A DNA stretch of 64,000 bases from Megaustenia siamemsis. Lineage: Eukaryota > Mollusca > Gastropoda > Stylommatophora > Ariophantidae. Where the stretch lies: NCBI GenBank assembly GCA_032433765.1, contig JAVIAB010000049.1:23060147-23124146 (forward strand), given 5' to 3'. Each line of letters begins with the position of its first letter. Position 1 is the stretch's first letter. The position numbers were made by a program, and so were the translations under genes. Positions 1-11,250 of the stretch are shown here, one piece after another. The notes under the pieces were generated by a model. That model did not search any database. It worked only from the letters and a program-made list of their open reading frames with translations, and was not told the origin of the DNA.

Positions 1-155
1 CGGATTTTTTTCTGGGAAAGTGAAGCAGCACGGGCGTAATACCGACCACATTACCCCAAAAATCATGTGCTGAAAGTCTGTAAAATATAGGGTCACTAAC
101 ACCATATTTCCTTATACGCCACTTGGCGTGACGGGGGTACTTTACTTTTTGTTTT
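1..155 (+). mobile_element. tRNA-derived SINE family 1, 3' part
   Basis: The window opens inside a SINE whose fuller copies are at 28579 and 35009. The body (ACCGACCACATTACCCC and following) runs into the characteristic tail CACTAACACCATAT...GACGGGGGTACTTTAC. The tRNA-like head lies before the window. Confidence 0.75.
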
Positions 156-160
156 TACTA

Positions 161-448
161 CGCCATCCATTTTTGACAATAGAAACAAGAAAAAGAGTTC
201 TTAAATGTTATGTAGAGCCAGTCTTAACAAATGGATGTGAATCATGGACAATGGGACAACAGACAAGAAAATCACTGGAGTCTTTAGAGATGTGGTTTTA
301 CAGAAGAATGTTGGGAATACCATAGACAGCTAAGAAGAGTGATGAAAACGTTCTGAGTGCCAAAAAGAGAGCTAATTTCCAATATAAGGAAAAAACAATC
401 ATCATTTTTGGCCATGTATTGAGAAGAGAACAGCTGGAATATATTGTT
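161..448 (+). mobile_element. LINE family A fragment (reverse-transcriptase C-terminal region)
   Basis: The conceptual translation has the hallmark blocks of the C-terminal part of an invertebrate endonuclease-reverse transcriptase: ETRKRVLKCYVEPVL, EMWFYRRML and, after frame breaks, GHVLRREQLEYIV. The reading frame is lost near 330-370, so the copy is dead. The same family occurs at 2183, 28777, 33688 and 39470. An RTE-like clade is inferred from the ATG/GAT-type 3' tails of better copies. Confidence 0.8.
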
Positions 449-1535
449 CTTTGGTTCTTTGGTTATGGAAGGCCCCGGTATCACTGCAAACGAATTAAAA
501 TCCATAATTGCTAAACCGTCCGTGCCATCGTAGTCATCCGAATTAATACCTCATCTCCCAAACAAAGAAAGGTAACTGTAGTCCCCATCGTAGCAGTCTC
601 AGCACACGCCAAAAGACATAAGGCGAAACCGTGCAGAAAGTGAACACAGCCAACTGTTCCCTGTCATACGATATCATCATTCATCGTAAACAATTGGAAT
701 ATCGAAACATGATCAAAACGGATGAGACACACAGCTCACGGTGTGCACAGAGCACTTAACTCAGTAGCTCCTGCAACAAGCCGGACTTGGAATATGAGGA
801 AACTGCAACAAGGAACACTTTTCACACATAGCCTTCAATTGTTCCCGCCGCCTATCCACAATATACCGGAAGTTCACGTCCTCTTAAAAATGATGATCGT
901 CGTATTTAAAAAAAAAAAAAAAAAAATTGTATAGCGCTTGATGATGTTAGGCCATCGATGTTGACTCGAATACTGAACCTTTAGACACACAGTTAGTCGT
1001 CAGATTATCCCCGTCGCACATCAAACAACAGACCGTAAGGTTATCATACAGCCGGTCTAGGGATGTATGTAGAGCCATTACGATGACGTAGCACACAGAA
1101 ATGTCGTACACACAATTTCGATCCCTTTAGATTCCTAATTACTCTAGTGAAAGTAGCTCACGACGAACAAAACACGGTACAAATTTCCAGAAGAGATAAA
1201 ACTGTGGGTGACGAAGTACTTTACATTAATAAGTAACATGGAAATAACTAGTGTCAAGGAGCTCCAACAACGGTCATGAACAGCACCAATGTGACGTAAA
1301 GCGCAGATCAAGTCTAGACGTTGGAAGGTCGCATTCACAACACTTGATTTGTCAAAAAAGAACTGTTGACGGCGTACAACTTCGCTTTAGCGGCGCAGAT
1401 GTAATAAGTAGATCATCATTTATATTTTAACGCAGAAAAGTACAACGGAGAACCGAAATTAATCAGATCCCGAATACACATTCTGCAGCGATCGAGAGAA
1501 CGTGACCTAGATCCATCATCTTTGTAACGGAAGTC
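449..1535. other. no gene recognised
   Basis: Only short, unrelated open frames are present. A poly-A run at about 908-926 could be an old retroposon tail. Nothing else is recognisable. Confidence 0.5.
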
Positions 1536-1755
1536 CCTGCCAAGAATATACAGAACAACAACAACTTAAATGGTTTGGCCACCTGGTCAGAATGAATCCT
1601 CACCAATCACCATCAAGGGCGTTCTTCTCGAGAATGCATGGAAAAAGACCAAGAGGAAGACCCAGAAGAAGATGGATAGATGCAGTGACAGAGACATGTA
1701 ACAACAAAGAAAAATCACTAATTCAGACAGTAGTAGATGTTAGGCTCAGAAAGAG
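1536..1755 (+). mobile_element. LINE family E 3' fragment
   Basis: Translation gives EQQQLKWFGHLVRMNP, then a GKRPRGRPRRRW block and AVTETCNNK, the extreme C-terminus of another endonuclease-reverse transcriptase family. The longer copy is on the minus strand at 32165-32720. It runs directly into a tetranucleotide repeat. Confidence 0.75.
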
Positions 1756-2090
1756 TGGTTGAGTGAGTGAGTGAGTGGGTGGGTGAGTGGGTGAATGAGT
1801 GAGTGGGTGAGTGAGTGGGTGGGTGAGTGGGTGAGTGAATGAGTGAGTGGGTGGGTGGGTGAGTGGGTGAGTGAATGAGTGAGTGGGTGAGCGAGTGAGT
1901 GGGTGAGTGAATGAGTGAGTGGGTGGGTGAGTGGGTGGGTGGGTGACTGAGTGAATGAGTGAGTGAGTGGGTTTGTGGGTGTGTGAGTGAGTGAGTGAGT
2001 GAGTAAGTGAGTGGGTGAGTGAGTGAGTGAGTGAGTTGGTGATTGAGTTGGTTGGTGGGTTGATTAGTGAGTGTTTCAGTGAATATGTTA
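1756..2090. repeat. (GTGA/GGGT)n tetranucleotide tract
   Basis: About 330 bp of imperfect GAGT/GGGT tetramers directly follow a LINE 3' end. The open frame on the other strand (THSLTHPP-type) only reflects the repeat. Confidence 0.95.
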
Positions 2091-2385
2091 GGCTCAATGT
2101 GAGTGAGTAAGATTGAAGTGTGTTAATATCAATAGATGTCTAAGTGTGTACCTGTGTTTGAGAGACGACCACGTGTGTCACGATCATCAAGTGCCATGCC
2201 TGCTACGTAATCATGTCTCTCCACAACTTTCGATCTCGACAGTTATTTATCATTTTTGTTGTTGACCTTCAGCCAAGCCATTCTCTTAAGCTGTCTGGTA
2301 TCTTTTCTCTTTGCTTCCCTCTACCTCTTCGTCCCTCAATTTTTCCAGTTGTTACAATATATTATATTCCAGCTGTTCCCATCTC

Positions 2386-2653
2386 ACTCATCATCATCAT
2401 CGGGATCCATCTAGGCAACGAAGGTTAACTACCATGGAGCGCCATTCTGCTCTGTTCTTTGCTTTGATGGTGCAGGTTGTCATAGGCTGAGTTGTCCATC
2501 TTTTGATGTTACTCGACCATGTTAGTCTTGGTCTGCCTCTGCCTCTTTTACCTTATATTATCCCCTCCAAGATTACTTTTAATAGACTGTTGTGTCGGTT
2601 AACATGTCTCCAAGTCTATTCCTTCAATTTTTATATCCACTTGTTGGTTTTGA
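2386..2653 (-). mobile_element. LINE family B 3' end inserted in LINE A
   Basis: The family-B terminus (TCATCATCATC, then the block that reads EWRSMVANL in intact copies) sits inside LINE A. It is flanked by GTTCCCATCTCA at 2374-2385 and at 2654-2665, a 12-bp target-site duplication, so family B was active after family A here. Confidence 0.8.
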
Positions 2654-3174
2654 GTTCCCATCTCATTACATGGCCAAAAAATGATGATTGTTTCTTCCTA
2701 ATATTGGAAATTAACTCTCTTTTTGCATTGGCATCTTTCAAAACGTTTTCATTTCTCTTTTTAGCTGTCCATGGTACTCTCAATATTCTTCTGTAAAACC
2801 ACATTTCTATAGTCTCCAGTAATTTTCTTGTCTGTTGTCCTATTGTCCATGATTCACATCCATATGTTAAGAATGGCTCTACATAACATTTAAGAACTCT
2901 TTTTCTTGTTTCTATTGTCAAAAATGGATTGCATAGTATCTTCCTCATTTTTTGGAAAGCTGCTTTTCCCTGAGCCATTCTGCATCTCACCTCTTTTGTA
3001 CATCTTCAGTCTGAGGTTAACAAAGTTCCCAAATATTTAAATTCATTTACATGTTTTAATATTGTTCCACTTGTCTTTATTAGGCATTGCGGTGAAGTCA
3101 TTTTCTTTGTTGCTACCATTACTTGTTTTTTCACTAGAAAGGATGAGTCCTTTATTTTTGCTTCGCGTGTTTTG

Positions 3175-3441
<267 letters not shown>

Positions 3442-3620
3442 CCGAAAATATGTTTTCTCTGAAGTTTGTAATCCACTCATATACTTCTCTATTCCTTTCA
3501 AGTGTCCCATCAATTCTTAGAAAAGAGATCGAAAGCTGAGACAGTTTTCCAAGAAATCTGATACGCCTTGTGATTAATCTTGTCTTCTTCCATTGATCAC
3601 TGTAAGGGGATTTCCCGACA

Positions 3621-3929
3621 AAATGAGGATTTTAGCATCGAAAAATCGAAAGGAAAAAGATGACGCGGACGAACCAAATATAAAACCAGACGGAGCCAAA
3701 GGAAGATCAATTTTGGCTGAGAGGATTACTTTTTTGGCTGCTAATGCGGTTAAAAGATTATTGATTGGGAAGTGGAACGACAGACAGGGCTGAGTGGATT
3801 AGGGTGTTGCACACACACACACACACAGACGGACACAGGCGCTTACTGCATAAACACGTTCACAGTTTGACTATCATGTAACACGAAGACGGTTCATTAA
3901 AAAATATTCAGAAAATGAAAAAAGAAGGA
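3621..3929. other. no gene recognised
   Basis: A short (AC)n run lies at about 3811-3826. A 66-codon open frame at 3593-3793 has no recognisable domain. Confidence 0.5.
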
Positions 3930-4123
3930 AGACAGAAAGGAGTAAATAAGGAAGGAAGGAAGGAAGTGAGGGAGTGAGGGAGGGAGGGAGGGAGGGTGGA
4001 AGGAAGGAAGTGAGGGGGGAGGGAGGAAGGCAGGAAGGAAGGAAGGAAGGAAGGAAGGAAGGAAGGAAGGAAGGAAGGAAGGAAGGAAGGAAGGAAGAAG
4101 GAAGGAAGGAAGGAAGGAAGGAA
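3930..4123. repeat. (GGAA)n tetranucleotide tract
   Basis: Imperfect and then near-perfect GGAA repeats. Confidence 0.95.
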
Positions 4124-4211
4124 AGGGAAAATTAATAAGGAAGGAAAAGAAAAAAAATAGTAAAGAAAGAGACGCTCACATATCTTCCCCACCGACCATC
4201 CCAGCATTTAT

Positions 4212-5882
4212 AGAAACGCATGCATTGTTCCTGTAATTGTATGCAAGCGACTGATTGTTCCTGTAATTGTATGCAAGCGACTGATTGTTCCTGTAATTGT
4301 ATGCAAGCGACTGATTGTTGCTGTAATTGTAAGCAAACGACTGATTGTTCCTGTAATTGTATGCAAGCGACTGATTGCTCCTATAATTGTATGCAAGCGA
4401 CTGATTGTTGCTGTAATTGTATGCAAGCGACTGATTGCTCCTATAATTGTATGCAAGCGACTGATTGTTGCTATAATTGTATGCAAGCGACTGATTGTTG
4501 CTATAATTGTATGCAAGCGACTGATTGTTGCTATAATTGTATGCAAGCGACTGATTGTTGCTGTAATTGTATGGAAGCGACTAATTGTTGCTATAATTGT
4601 ATGGAAGCTACTGATTGTTGCTATAATTGTATGCAAGCGACTGATTGTTGCTATAATTGTAAGCAAGCGACTGATTGTTGCTATAATTGTATGCAAGCGA
4701 CTCATTGTTGCTATAATTCTATGCAAGCGACTGATTGTTGCTATAATTGTATGGAAGCGACTGTTTGTTGCTGTACTTGTGTGGAAGCTACTGATTGTTC
4801 CTGTAATTGTATGCAAGCGAGTGATTGTTCCTGTAATTGTATGCAAGCGACTGATTGTTCCTGTAATTGTATGCAAGCGAGTGATTGTTCCTGTAATTGT
4901 ATGCAAGCGACTGATTGTTCCTGTAATTGTATGGAAGCGACTGATTGTTCCTGTAATTGTATGGAAGCGACTGATTGTTCCTGTAATTGTATGCAAGCGA
5001 CTGATTGTTTCTGTAATTGTATGCAAGCGACTGATTGTTCCTGTTATTGTATGGAAGCGACTGATTGCTCCTATAATTGTATGCAAGCGACTGATTGTTG
5101 CTATAATTGTATGCAAGCGACTGATTGTTGCTATAATTGTATGCAAGCGACTGATTGTTGCTATAATTGTATGCAAGCGACTGATTGTTGCTGTAATTGT
5201 ATGGAAGCGACTAATTGTTGCTATTATTGTATGGAAGCTACTGATTGTTGCTATAATTGTATGCAAGCGACTTATTGTTGCTATAATTGTAAGCAAGCGA
5301 CTGATTGTTGCTATAATTGTATGCAAGCGACTCATTGTTGCTATAATTCTATGCAAGTGACTGATTGTTGTTATAATTGTATGGAAGCGACTGTTTGTTG
5401 CTGTACTTGTGTGGAAGCTACTGATTGTTCCTGTAATTGTATGCAAGCGAGTGATTGTTCCTGTAATTGTATGTGCATATTGATTGTTCCTGTAATTGTA
5501 TGCAAGCGACTGATTGTTCCTGTAATTGTATGCAAGCTAGTGATTGTTCCTGTAATTGTATGCAAGCGACTGATTGTTCCTGTAATTGTATGCAAGCGAG
5601 TGATTGTTCCTGTAATTGTATGCAAGCGACTGATTGTTCCTGTAATTGTATGCAAGCGACTGATTGTTCCTGTAATTGTATGCAAGCGAGTGATTGTTCC
5701 TGTAATTGTATGCAAGCGACTGATTGTTCCTGTAATTGTATGCAAGCGACTGATTGTTCCTGTAATTGTATGCAAGCTAGTGATTGTTCCTGTAATTGTA
5801 TGCAAGCTAGTGATTGTTCCTGTAATTGTATGCAAGCTACTGATTGTTCCTGTAATTGTATGCAAGCGACTTATTGTTCCTA
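4212..5882. repeat. 30-bp minisatellite, about 55 units
   Basis: The unit begins CTGTAATTGTATGCAAGCGA and continues CTGATTGTTC. Because 30 is a multiple of three, several frames stay open on both strands for up to 559 codons, but these are not genes. Markers such as the CTCATTGTTG unit (4701 and 5331) and the ACTTGTGTGG unit (about 4775 and 5405) recur at exactly 630 bp (21 units), showing a higher-order block duplication. A one-base loss near 5475 shifts register for the last third. Confidence 0.97.
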
Positions 5883-6004
5883 CAAGGTGTTCATTGTAGC
5901 TGCATCTGCTTATCCCACCAAGCAGTCCCGATCAACCAGCATCCCTTTTCCACCTTTCTTCTTCTTCTGCGATCATGACCCTTTCAGAGTAGGATTCCGG
6001 ACTC

Positions 6005-6300
6005 TCTCATGAATGCAGTTTAAGTGATTCGGTTGCCCCGTATAGTTTCTCTTCCAGGGAGTTGGGTGTGGACCACATTGCTCTTCTCAGAACAGTGTAC
6101 TGGGGGCAATCCTGTAGAACATGTTTTGTTGTCATGTTGTCCAGTGTGCAGTGGCATAGACTGGTTGTACCAATTTTAAGTTTGGTGAACATGTGATTTC
6201 TCATTCTGTTATGGCCAGTGCGGAGGCGAAGTATGATGACTTGATCCCTCCTTGATATTTGGAGGTATCCGTCACTCTCGTCATTTCCACCTTTACACTC
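6005..6300 (-). mobile_element. LINE C-terminal (RNase H-type LINE) fragment
   Basis: The minus strand reads MFTKLKIGTT, a Cys-rich segment, then HVLQDCPQY. This matches the layout of the C-terminal zinc-knuckle-like end of the LINE at 11210-14896 (MYTKFKIGTS...HILQDCTEY), so it is a diverged fragment of a related I/jockey-like element. Confidence 0.7.
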
Positions 6301-6439
6301 CTCACTCTCTCAATATATACACTCATGTTGCACACATCCACCTCTTACCTTAAGGAGTAAAAAAACAAATTTGGCTGTGTCCTCTTTGTCCAGAGTACGG
6401 CCATACTCTCGGTGCTGCCAGCGAGATTATCAATTAAAC

Positions 6440-7190
6440 TCATCATCATCATAGTGTGCCATCTCCGCAACGAAGGTTGGCTACCATGGAGCGCCATTCC
6501 ACTCTGTCTCTTGCTTTGATGGTGCAGGTTGTCATAGGCTGATTTGTCCATCTTTTGATGTGACTTGTTCATGTTAGTCTTGGTCCGCCTCTGCCTCTTT
6601 TACCTTGTATTTTCCCCTCCAGGATTACTTTTAGTAGGCTGTTGTGTCTTTTAACATGGCCCAAAAATCGCATTTGTCTTGTTTGAATTGTGTTTAGTAG
6701 TTCTCTTTTCATTTTTAGTTGTTTTAAGACTTCATCATTTGTTTTCTTTTCTTTCCATTCAATTCTACCTATTCTTCTATAAATCCACATTTCAAGAGCT
6801 TCAATTTTCTGTTCTGTTTTCTTGTCTAATGTCCATGTTTCTTAACCCTTCTTAAGGAATGTTGAAAAGATATAACATTTTGCTATTATTAGTTTTAGCC
6901 CTGGTGTTATTTGCTTTCTTCTTCTTCTTCTTCTTCTTCTTCCTCTTCTACTTTCTCTTTCCTTCCTCATCTGCCTTTCAGCATCGAGGGGAGATATAAT
7001 TTGCGGTTTTTTGCTCTTCTGTTCGCCTCTGCTGCTGTTATGTTTCCTAGTGCTTCTAATATTCCGTCGACCCATCTTTTAAGATTATTTATTAATAATT
7101 AACTAAGGTTATTTGTTTTGATGTTAGTATATTTTTCATGACATTAAAATTACTTGTTGCCATACCTATTCTTTTGTTTATTTCAGTTTG
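6440..7190 (-). mobile_element. LINE family B, 3' part
   Basis: The terminus CATCATCATCATAG at about 6440 is followed on the minus strand by the blocks EMWIYRRIGRI, KKTNDEVLKQLK and LGHVKRHNSLLKVILEGK. Frame breaks make it a pseudogene. A separate 194-bp repeat has inserted at 6914-7107. Confidence 0.8.
6914..7107. mobile_element. 194-bp interspersed repeat inserted in LINE B
   Basis: It begins with a (TTC)n run and is flanked by GTTATTTG at 6906-6913 and 7108-7115, an 8-bp target-site duplication. The uninterrupted family-B sequence at about 58100-58140 confirms the empty site. Related sequence in the opposite orientation occurs at 61306-61440. Class unknown. Confidence 0.65.
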
Positions 7191-7199
7191 ACTAGTGTC

Positions 7200-7865
7200 A
7201 GTCAGCAAAACATAAACTACCAACAAAAAATTATTTCCCGCCGAGGTTGTTGTTGTTGACGTAATGCCACGAGTTGATTCGGGCAGGGTGCCTTTTGACT
7301 CATTGATGTGGCGGGTCGTAATGGCTTTCTTGACATTCCCGGCTCTTACTGAAGAAGTTGGAGCTCGTCTATCCCAGGCTATGCTGGGGAAACTACTAGT
7401 CCAGCCCAGAGGTACTGCAATACTGGGTCCTCTTTATCAGTAACAGCCACCACTACAGGGAACACGGCGATCCTAGCTTCTGTTAGCCAGCCTGTTTTGA
7501 TGCAGACTGTTACCAGGGGAGACCACGAGGAGGTAGAACTGCTAGGTCTTGGTCAGCTGATGGTTCGCCGACTCTGCTATTGCCCCCAAGGTCAAATGGC
7601 AAATGAGGAAAGGAAGGAAGGAAAAAGAAGAAGAAAGATGAAAAAGAAGACGAATGTTAATTATGTAAAAGAAGGCCGAAATATATATATATATATATAT
7701 TTTTTTAGAAAATAAAAAATATAAACGTTGTCCAGGCAATGGCATAGTGCCTACTCTTGCCAGATTTCAGCTGCCGTGCGCCCTTACGTGTGTTGGACGG
7801 GACATGGGTTTTGTTGTTGTAAGTCTCTGATAGTGCTTGGTACTCGATATAACCTATTTTGATGT
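7200..7865. other. no gene recognised
   Basis: Apart from a short (TA)n run at about 7682-7700 and an A/G-rich patch I recognise nothing. Confidence 0.5.
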
Positions 7866-8059
7866 CATAGATTATTGGGGTTGGCCCTGGTTTATATAAG
7901 AGTTTCTAAGTTGGGAGAAAGTTGATTTAAGAGATTATTGGGGTTGGCCCTGATCTTGATATAGGAGATTTAAGGGTTGATATAAGAGAATTATGGTGAG
8001 GGGATGTTGAAATGAGAGATTTACAGGGGGCTGATATATATGAGAATTAAGGGGCGGGG

Positions 8060-8605
8060 GATGTTACAATAAGAGATTTATAAGCGTGGGGATGTTGATA
8101 TTAGAGATTTATAAGCGTGGGGATGTTGATATTAGAGATTTATAAGCGTGGGGATGTTGATATTAGAGATTTATAAGCGTGGGGATGTTGATATTAGAGA
8201 TTTATAAGCGTGGGGATGTTGATATTAGAGATTTATAAGCGTGGGGATGTTGATATTAGAGATTTATAAGTGTGGGGATGTTGATATTAGAGATTTATAA
8301 GTGTGGGGATGTTGATATTAGAGATTTATAAGTGTGGGGATGTTGATATTAGAGATTTATAAGTGTGGGGATGTTGATATTAGAGATTTATAAGCGTGGG
8401 GATGTTGATATTAGAGATTTATAAGCGTGGGGATGTTGATATTAGAGATTTATAAGTGTGGGGATGTTGATATTAGAGATTTATAAGCGTGGGGATGTTG
8501 ATATTAGAGATTTATAAGTGTGGGGATGTTGATATTAGAGATTTATAAGTGTGGAGATGTTGATATTAGAGATTTATAAGCGTGGGGATGTTGATATTAG
8601 AGATT
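8060..8605. repeat. 31-bp minisatellite, about 17 units
   Basis: The unit is GGGATGTTGATATTAGAGAT followed by TTATAAGCGTG (or GTGTG). More diverged related units extend upstream to about 7870. Unit length is not a multiple of three, so no long frame is created. Confidence 0.95.
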
Positions 8606-8644
8606 CGGGCGGAAGGATGACGCAAGAGAATTATGGGGTGAAGG

Positions 8645-9265
8645 AGGTTAATATAAGAGATTCTGGGGAGGATGATATAAGAGATTCTGGGGAGGATGAT
8701 ATAAGAGATTCTGGGGAGGATGATATAAGAGATTCTGGGGAGGATGATATAAGAGATTCTGGGGAGGATGATATAAGAGATTCTTGGGAGGATGATATAA
8801 GAGATTCTGGGGAGGATGATATAAGAGATTCTGGGGAGGATGATATAAGAGATTCTGGGGAGGATGATACAAGAGATTCTGGGGAGGATGATATAAGAAA
8901 TTCTGGGGAGGATGATATAAGAGATTCTGGGGAGGATGATATAAGAGATTCTGGGGAGGATGATATAAGAGATTCTGGGGAGGATGATATAAGAGATTCT
9001 GGGGAGGATGATATAAGAGATTCTGGGGAGGATGATATAAGAGATTCTGGGGAGGATGATATAAGAGATTCTGGGGAGGATGATATAAGAGATTCTGGGG
9101 AGGATGATATAAGAGATTCTGGGGAGGATGATATAAGAGATTCTGGGGAGGATGATATAAGAGATTCTGGGGAGGATGATATAAGAGATTCTGGGGAGGA
9201 TGATATAAGAGATTCTGGGGAGGATGATATAAGAGATTCTGGGGAGGATGATATAAGAGAATTAA
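8645..9265. repeat. 24-bp minisatellite, about 25 units
   Basis: The unit GATTCTGGGGAGGATGATAT plus AAGA is almost invariant. It shares the ATAAGAGATT core with the neighbouring 31-bp array, so one was probably derived from the other. The open frame (repeating IRDSGEDD) and its mirror (LLYHPPQN) are repeat artefacts. Confidence 0.95.
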
Positions 9266-9399
9266 GGGGGTGGGAGACTTGATGCGAAAGATTTGGGGGG
9301 AAGCGGTTGATATAAGAGATTTTGGTTGGATGGGGTTTGTGGAACTGGATCTCTCCAAACGTGGGGCAGAAGAATCACGTGTTGATTTTAAGGAGAACA

Positions 9400-9583
9400 G
9401 TTCAGGTTGTAGTTGTGGCTTTTGTAGTTGCAGTAGTAGTAATAGTAGTTGTTGTAGCTACAGTCGTTATAGTAGTAAGATTAGTAGTTGTAGTAGAAGT
9501 AATTGTAGTAGAAATTGTAATTTAAGTAGTAGCAGTTATAGTAGTAGTAGTAGTAGTAGTAATTGTAGTAGAATTTGTTGTAT

Positions 9584-9622
<39 letters not shown>

Positions 9623-9725
9623 AGGTAGTAGAATTAGTTGCAGTAGTAGTTGTGGTAGCAGTAGTAATAGTAATAGTTGCAATAGTAGTTGCAGTAGTTT
9701 TTTAGTAGTTGTTGTAGTAGTTGTT
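9400..9725. repeat. imperfect AGT/TAG trinucleotide tract
   Basis: Degenerate AGT-based repeats grade into the 42-bp array that follows. Confidence 0.9.
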
Positions 9726-9729
9726 GTTA

Positions 9730-10680
9730 TAGAAAGAGTTTTAGTAATAGTAATTGTAGTAGTAGTTGTTATAGTAGGAGTTTTAGTAATAGTAGTTGTA
9801 GTAGTAGTTGTTATAGAAAGAGTTTTAGTAATAGTAGTTGTAGTAGTAGTTGTTATAGTAAGAGTTTTAGTAATAGTAGTTGTAGTAGTAGTTGTTATAG
9901 TAAGAGTTTTAGTTATAGTAGTTGTAGTAGTAGTTGTTATAGTAAGAGTTTTAGTAATCGTAGTTGTAGTAGTAGTTGTTATAGTAAGAGTTTTAGTAAT
10001 AGTAGTTGTAGTAGTAGTTGTTATAGTAAGAGTTTTAGTAATCGTAGTTGTAGTAGTAGTTGTTATAGTAAGAGTTTTAGTTATAGTAGTTGTAGTAGTA
10101 GTTGTTATAGTAAGAGTTTTAGTAATCGTAGTTGTAGTAGTAGTTGTTATAGTAAGAGTTTTAGTTATAGTAGTTGTAGTAGTAGTAGTTATAGTAAGAG
10201 TTTTAGTAATCGTAGTTGTAGTAGTAGTTGTTATAGTAAGAGTTTTAGTAATAGTAGTTGTAGTAGTAGTTGTTATAGTAAGAGTTTTAGTTATAGTAGT
10301 TGTAGTAGTAGTTGTTATAGTAAGAGTTTTAGTAATCGTAGTTGTAGTAGTAGTTGTTATAGTAAGAGTTTTAGTAATAGTAGTTGTAGTAGTAGTTGTT
10401 ATAGTAAGAGTTTTAGTAATAGTAGTTGTAGTAGTAGTTGTTATAGTAAGAGTTTTAGTAATAGTAGTTGTGGTAGTAGTTGTTATAGTAAGAGTTTTAG
10501 TTATAGTAGTTGTAGTAGTAGTTGTTATAGTAAGAGTTTTAGTAATCGTAGTTGTAGTAGTAGTAGTTGTTATAGTAAGCGTTTTAGTAATAGTAGTTGT
10601 AGTAGTAGTTGTTATAGTAAGAGTTTTAGTAATAGTAGTTGTAGTAATAGTTGTTATAGTAGGAGTTTTATTAGTAGTTG
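9730..10680. repeat. 42-bp minisatellite, about 22 units
   Basis: The unit is GTTTTAGTAATAGTAGTTGT followed by AGTAGTAGTTGTTATAGTAAGA, itself built from TAG triplets. Length divisible by three creates long shadow frames on both strands (valine-rich and threonine-rich), none of which has a real protein composition. Confidence 0.95.
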
Positions 10681-11209
10681 TTGTAGTAATATCTATGGTC
10701 ATAGTAATACTAGTAGAAGTAGTAGTAGTAGTACTAGTTGTAGTGGTAGCAGCACTAGCAGCACTAATAATAGTAGTTGTAGTAGTAGCAGTAGCACTAG
10801 CAATAGTAGATGTAGCACTAGTAGTGGTACTAGTAGTTAGTAGTAGTAGTAGTAGTAGTGTTAGTAGCACTAGACGGAGTAGCAGTATTTCAGCCTTTAG
10901 TAGTTGCAGCACTAGTCGTAGTACCACTAGTACTAGTTGTAGTAGTATTACTCATAGTAGTAGTTGTTAAAATGAACAGCTAAACAGACCAATGAGTAAG
11001 TTCTCAAAGAGGCCAACACAAAAAGGGAGCTCTTAAAAAACATCAGAAAGAAGCAATCAACATTTTTTCGGGTACATCATGAGAAGAGGAAAGTTGGAAT
11101 ACTTGGTTACAACTTACAAAATAAAAGGAAAGAGAGATCACGGACGACAAAGAGAGAAAATACTGGATAACTTTGTGTCATGGCATGGAAAACAGTCAAC
11201 AACAGAACT
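10581..11209. repeat. left copy of the long direct duplication flanking LINE F
   Basis: This 629-bp segment starts at GTTTTAGTAATAG in the last 42-bp units and ends in a LINE-C fragment at AACAGAACT. It recurs at 14897-15519. The only differences I see are a 6-bp change in a TAG run and one base (ACTTACAAAA here, ACTGACAAAA in the right copy). Confidence 0.9.
10985..11209 (+). mobile_element. LINE family C fragment
   Basis: The translation has EANTKRELLKNIRKKQST, then GKLEYLVTTYKIKGKRD and QSTTEL, as in the longer copy at 39000-39468. It is cut at 11209 where LINE F begins; the missing end is found at 15520-15590. Confidence 0.85.
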
Positions 11210-11250
11210 ATCTATCTATCTATCTATCTTTCGTTCGCCTGAAGTATTGT

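Noticed and set aside
4208..5899. Long open frames (up to 559 codons) on both strands
   Set aside because: They simply read a 30-bp tandem repeat whose length is a multiple of three; no domain, no start context.
8551..9358. IRDSGEDD-repeat and LLYHPPQN-repeat proteins
   Set aside because: Frames of a 24-bp tandem array; both strands are open and nothing non-repetitive is attached.
9270..10970. Ser/Val-rich and Thr-rich frames of over 450 codons
   Set aside because: Products of the 42-bp TAG-derived array.
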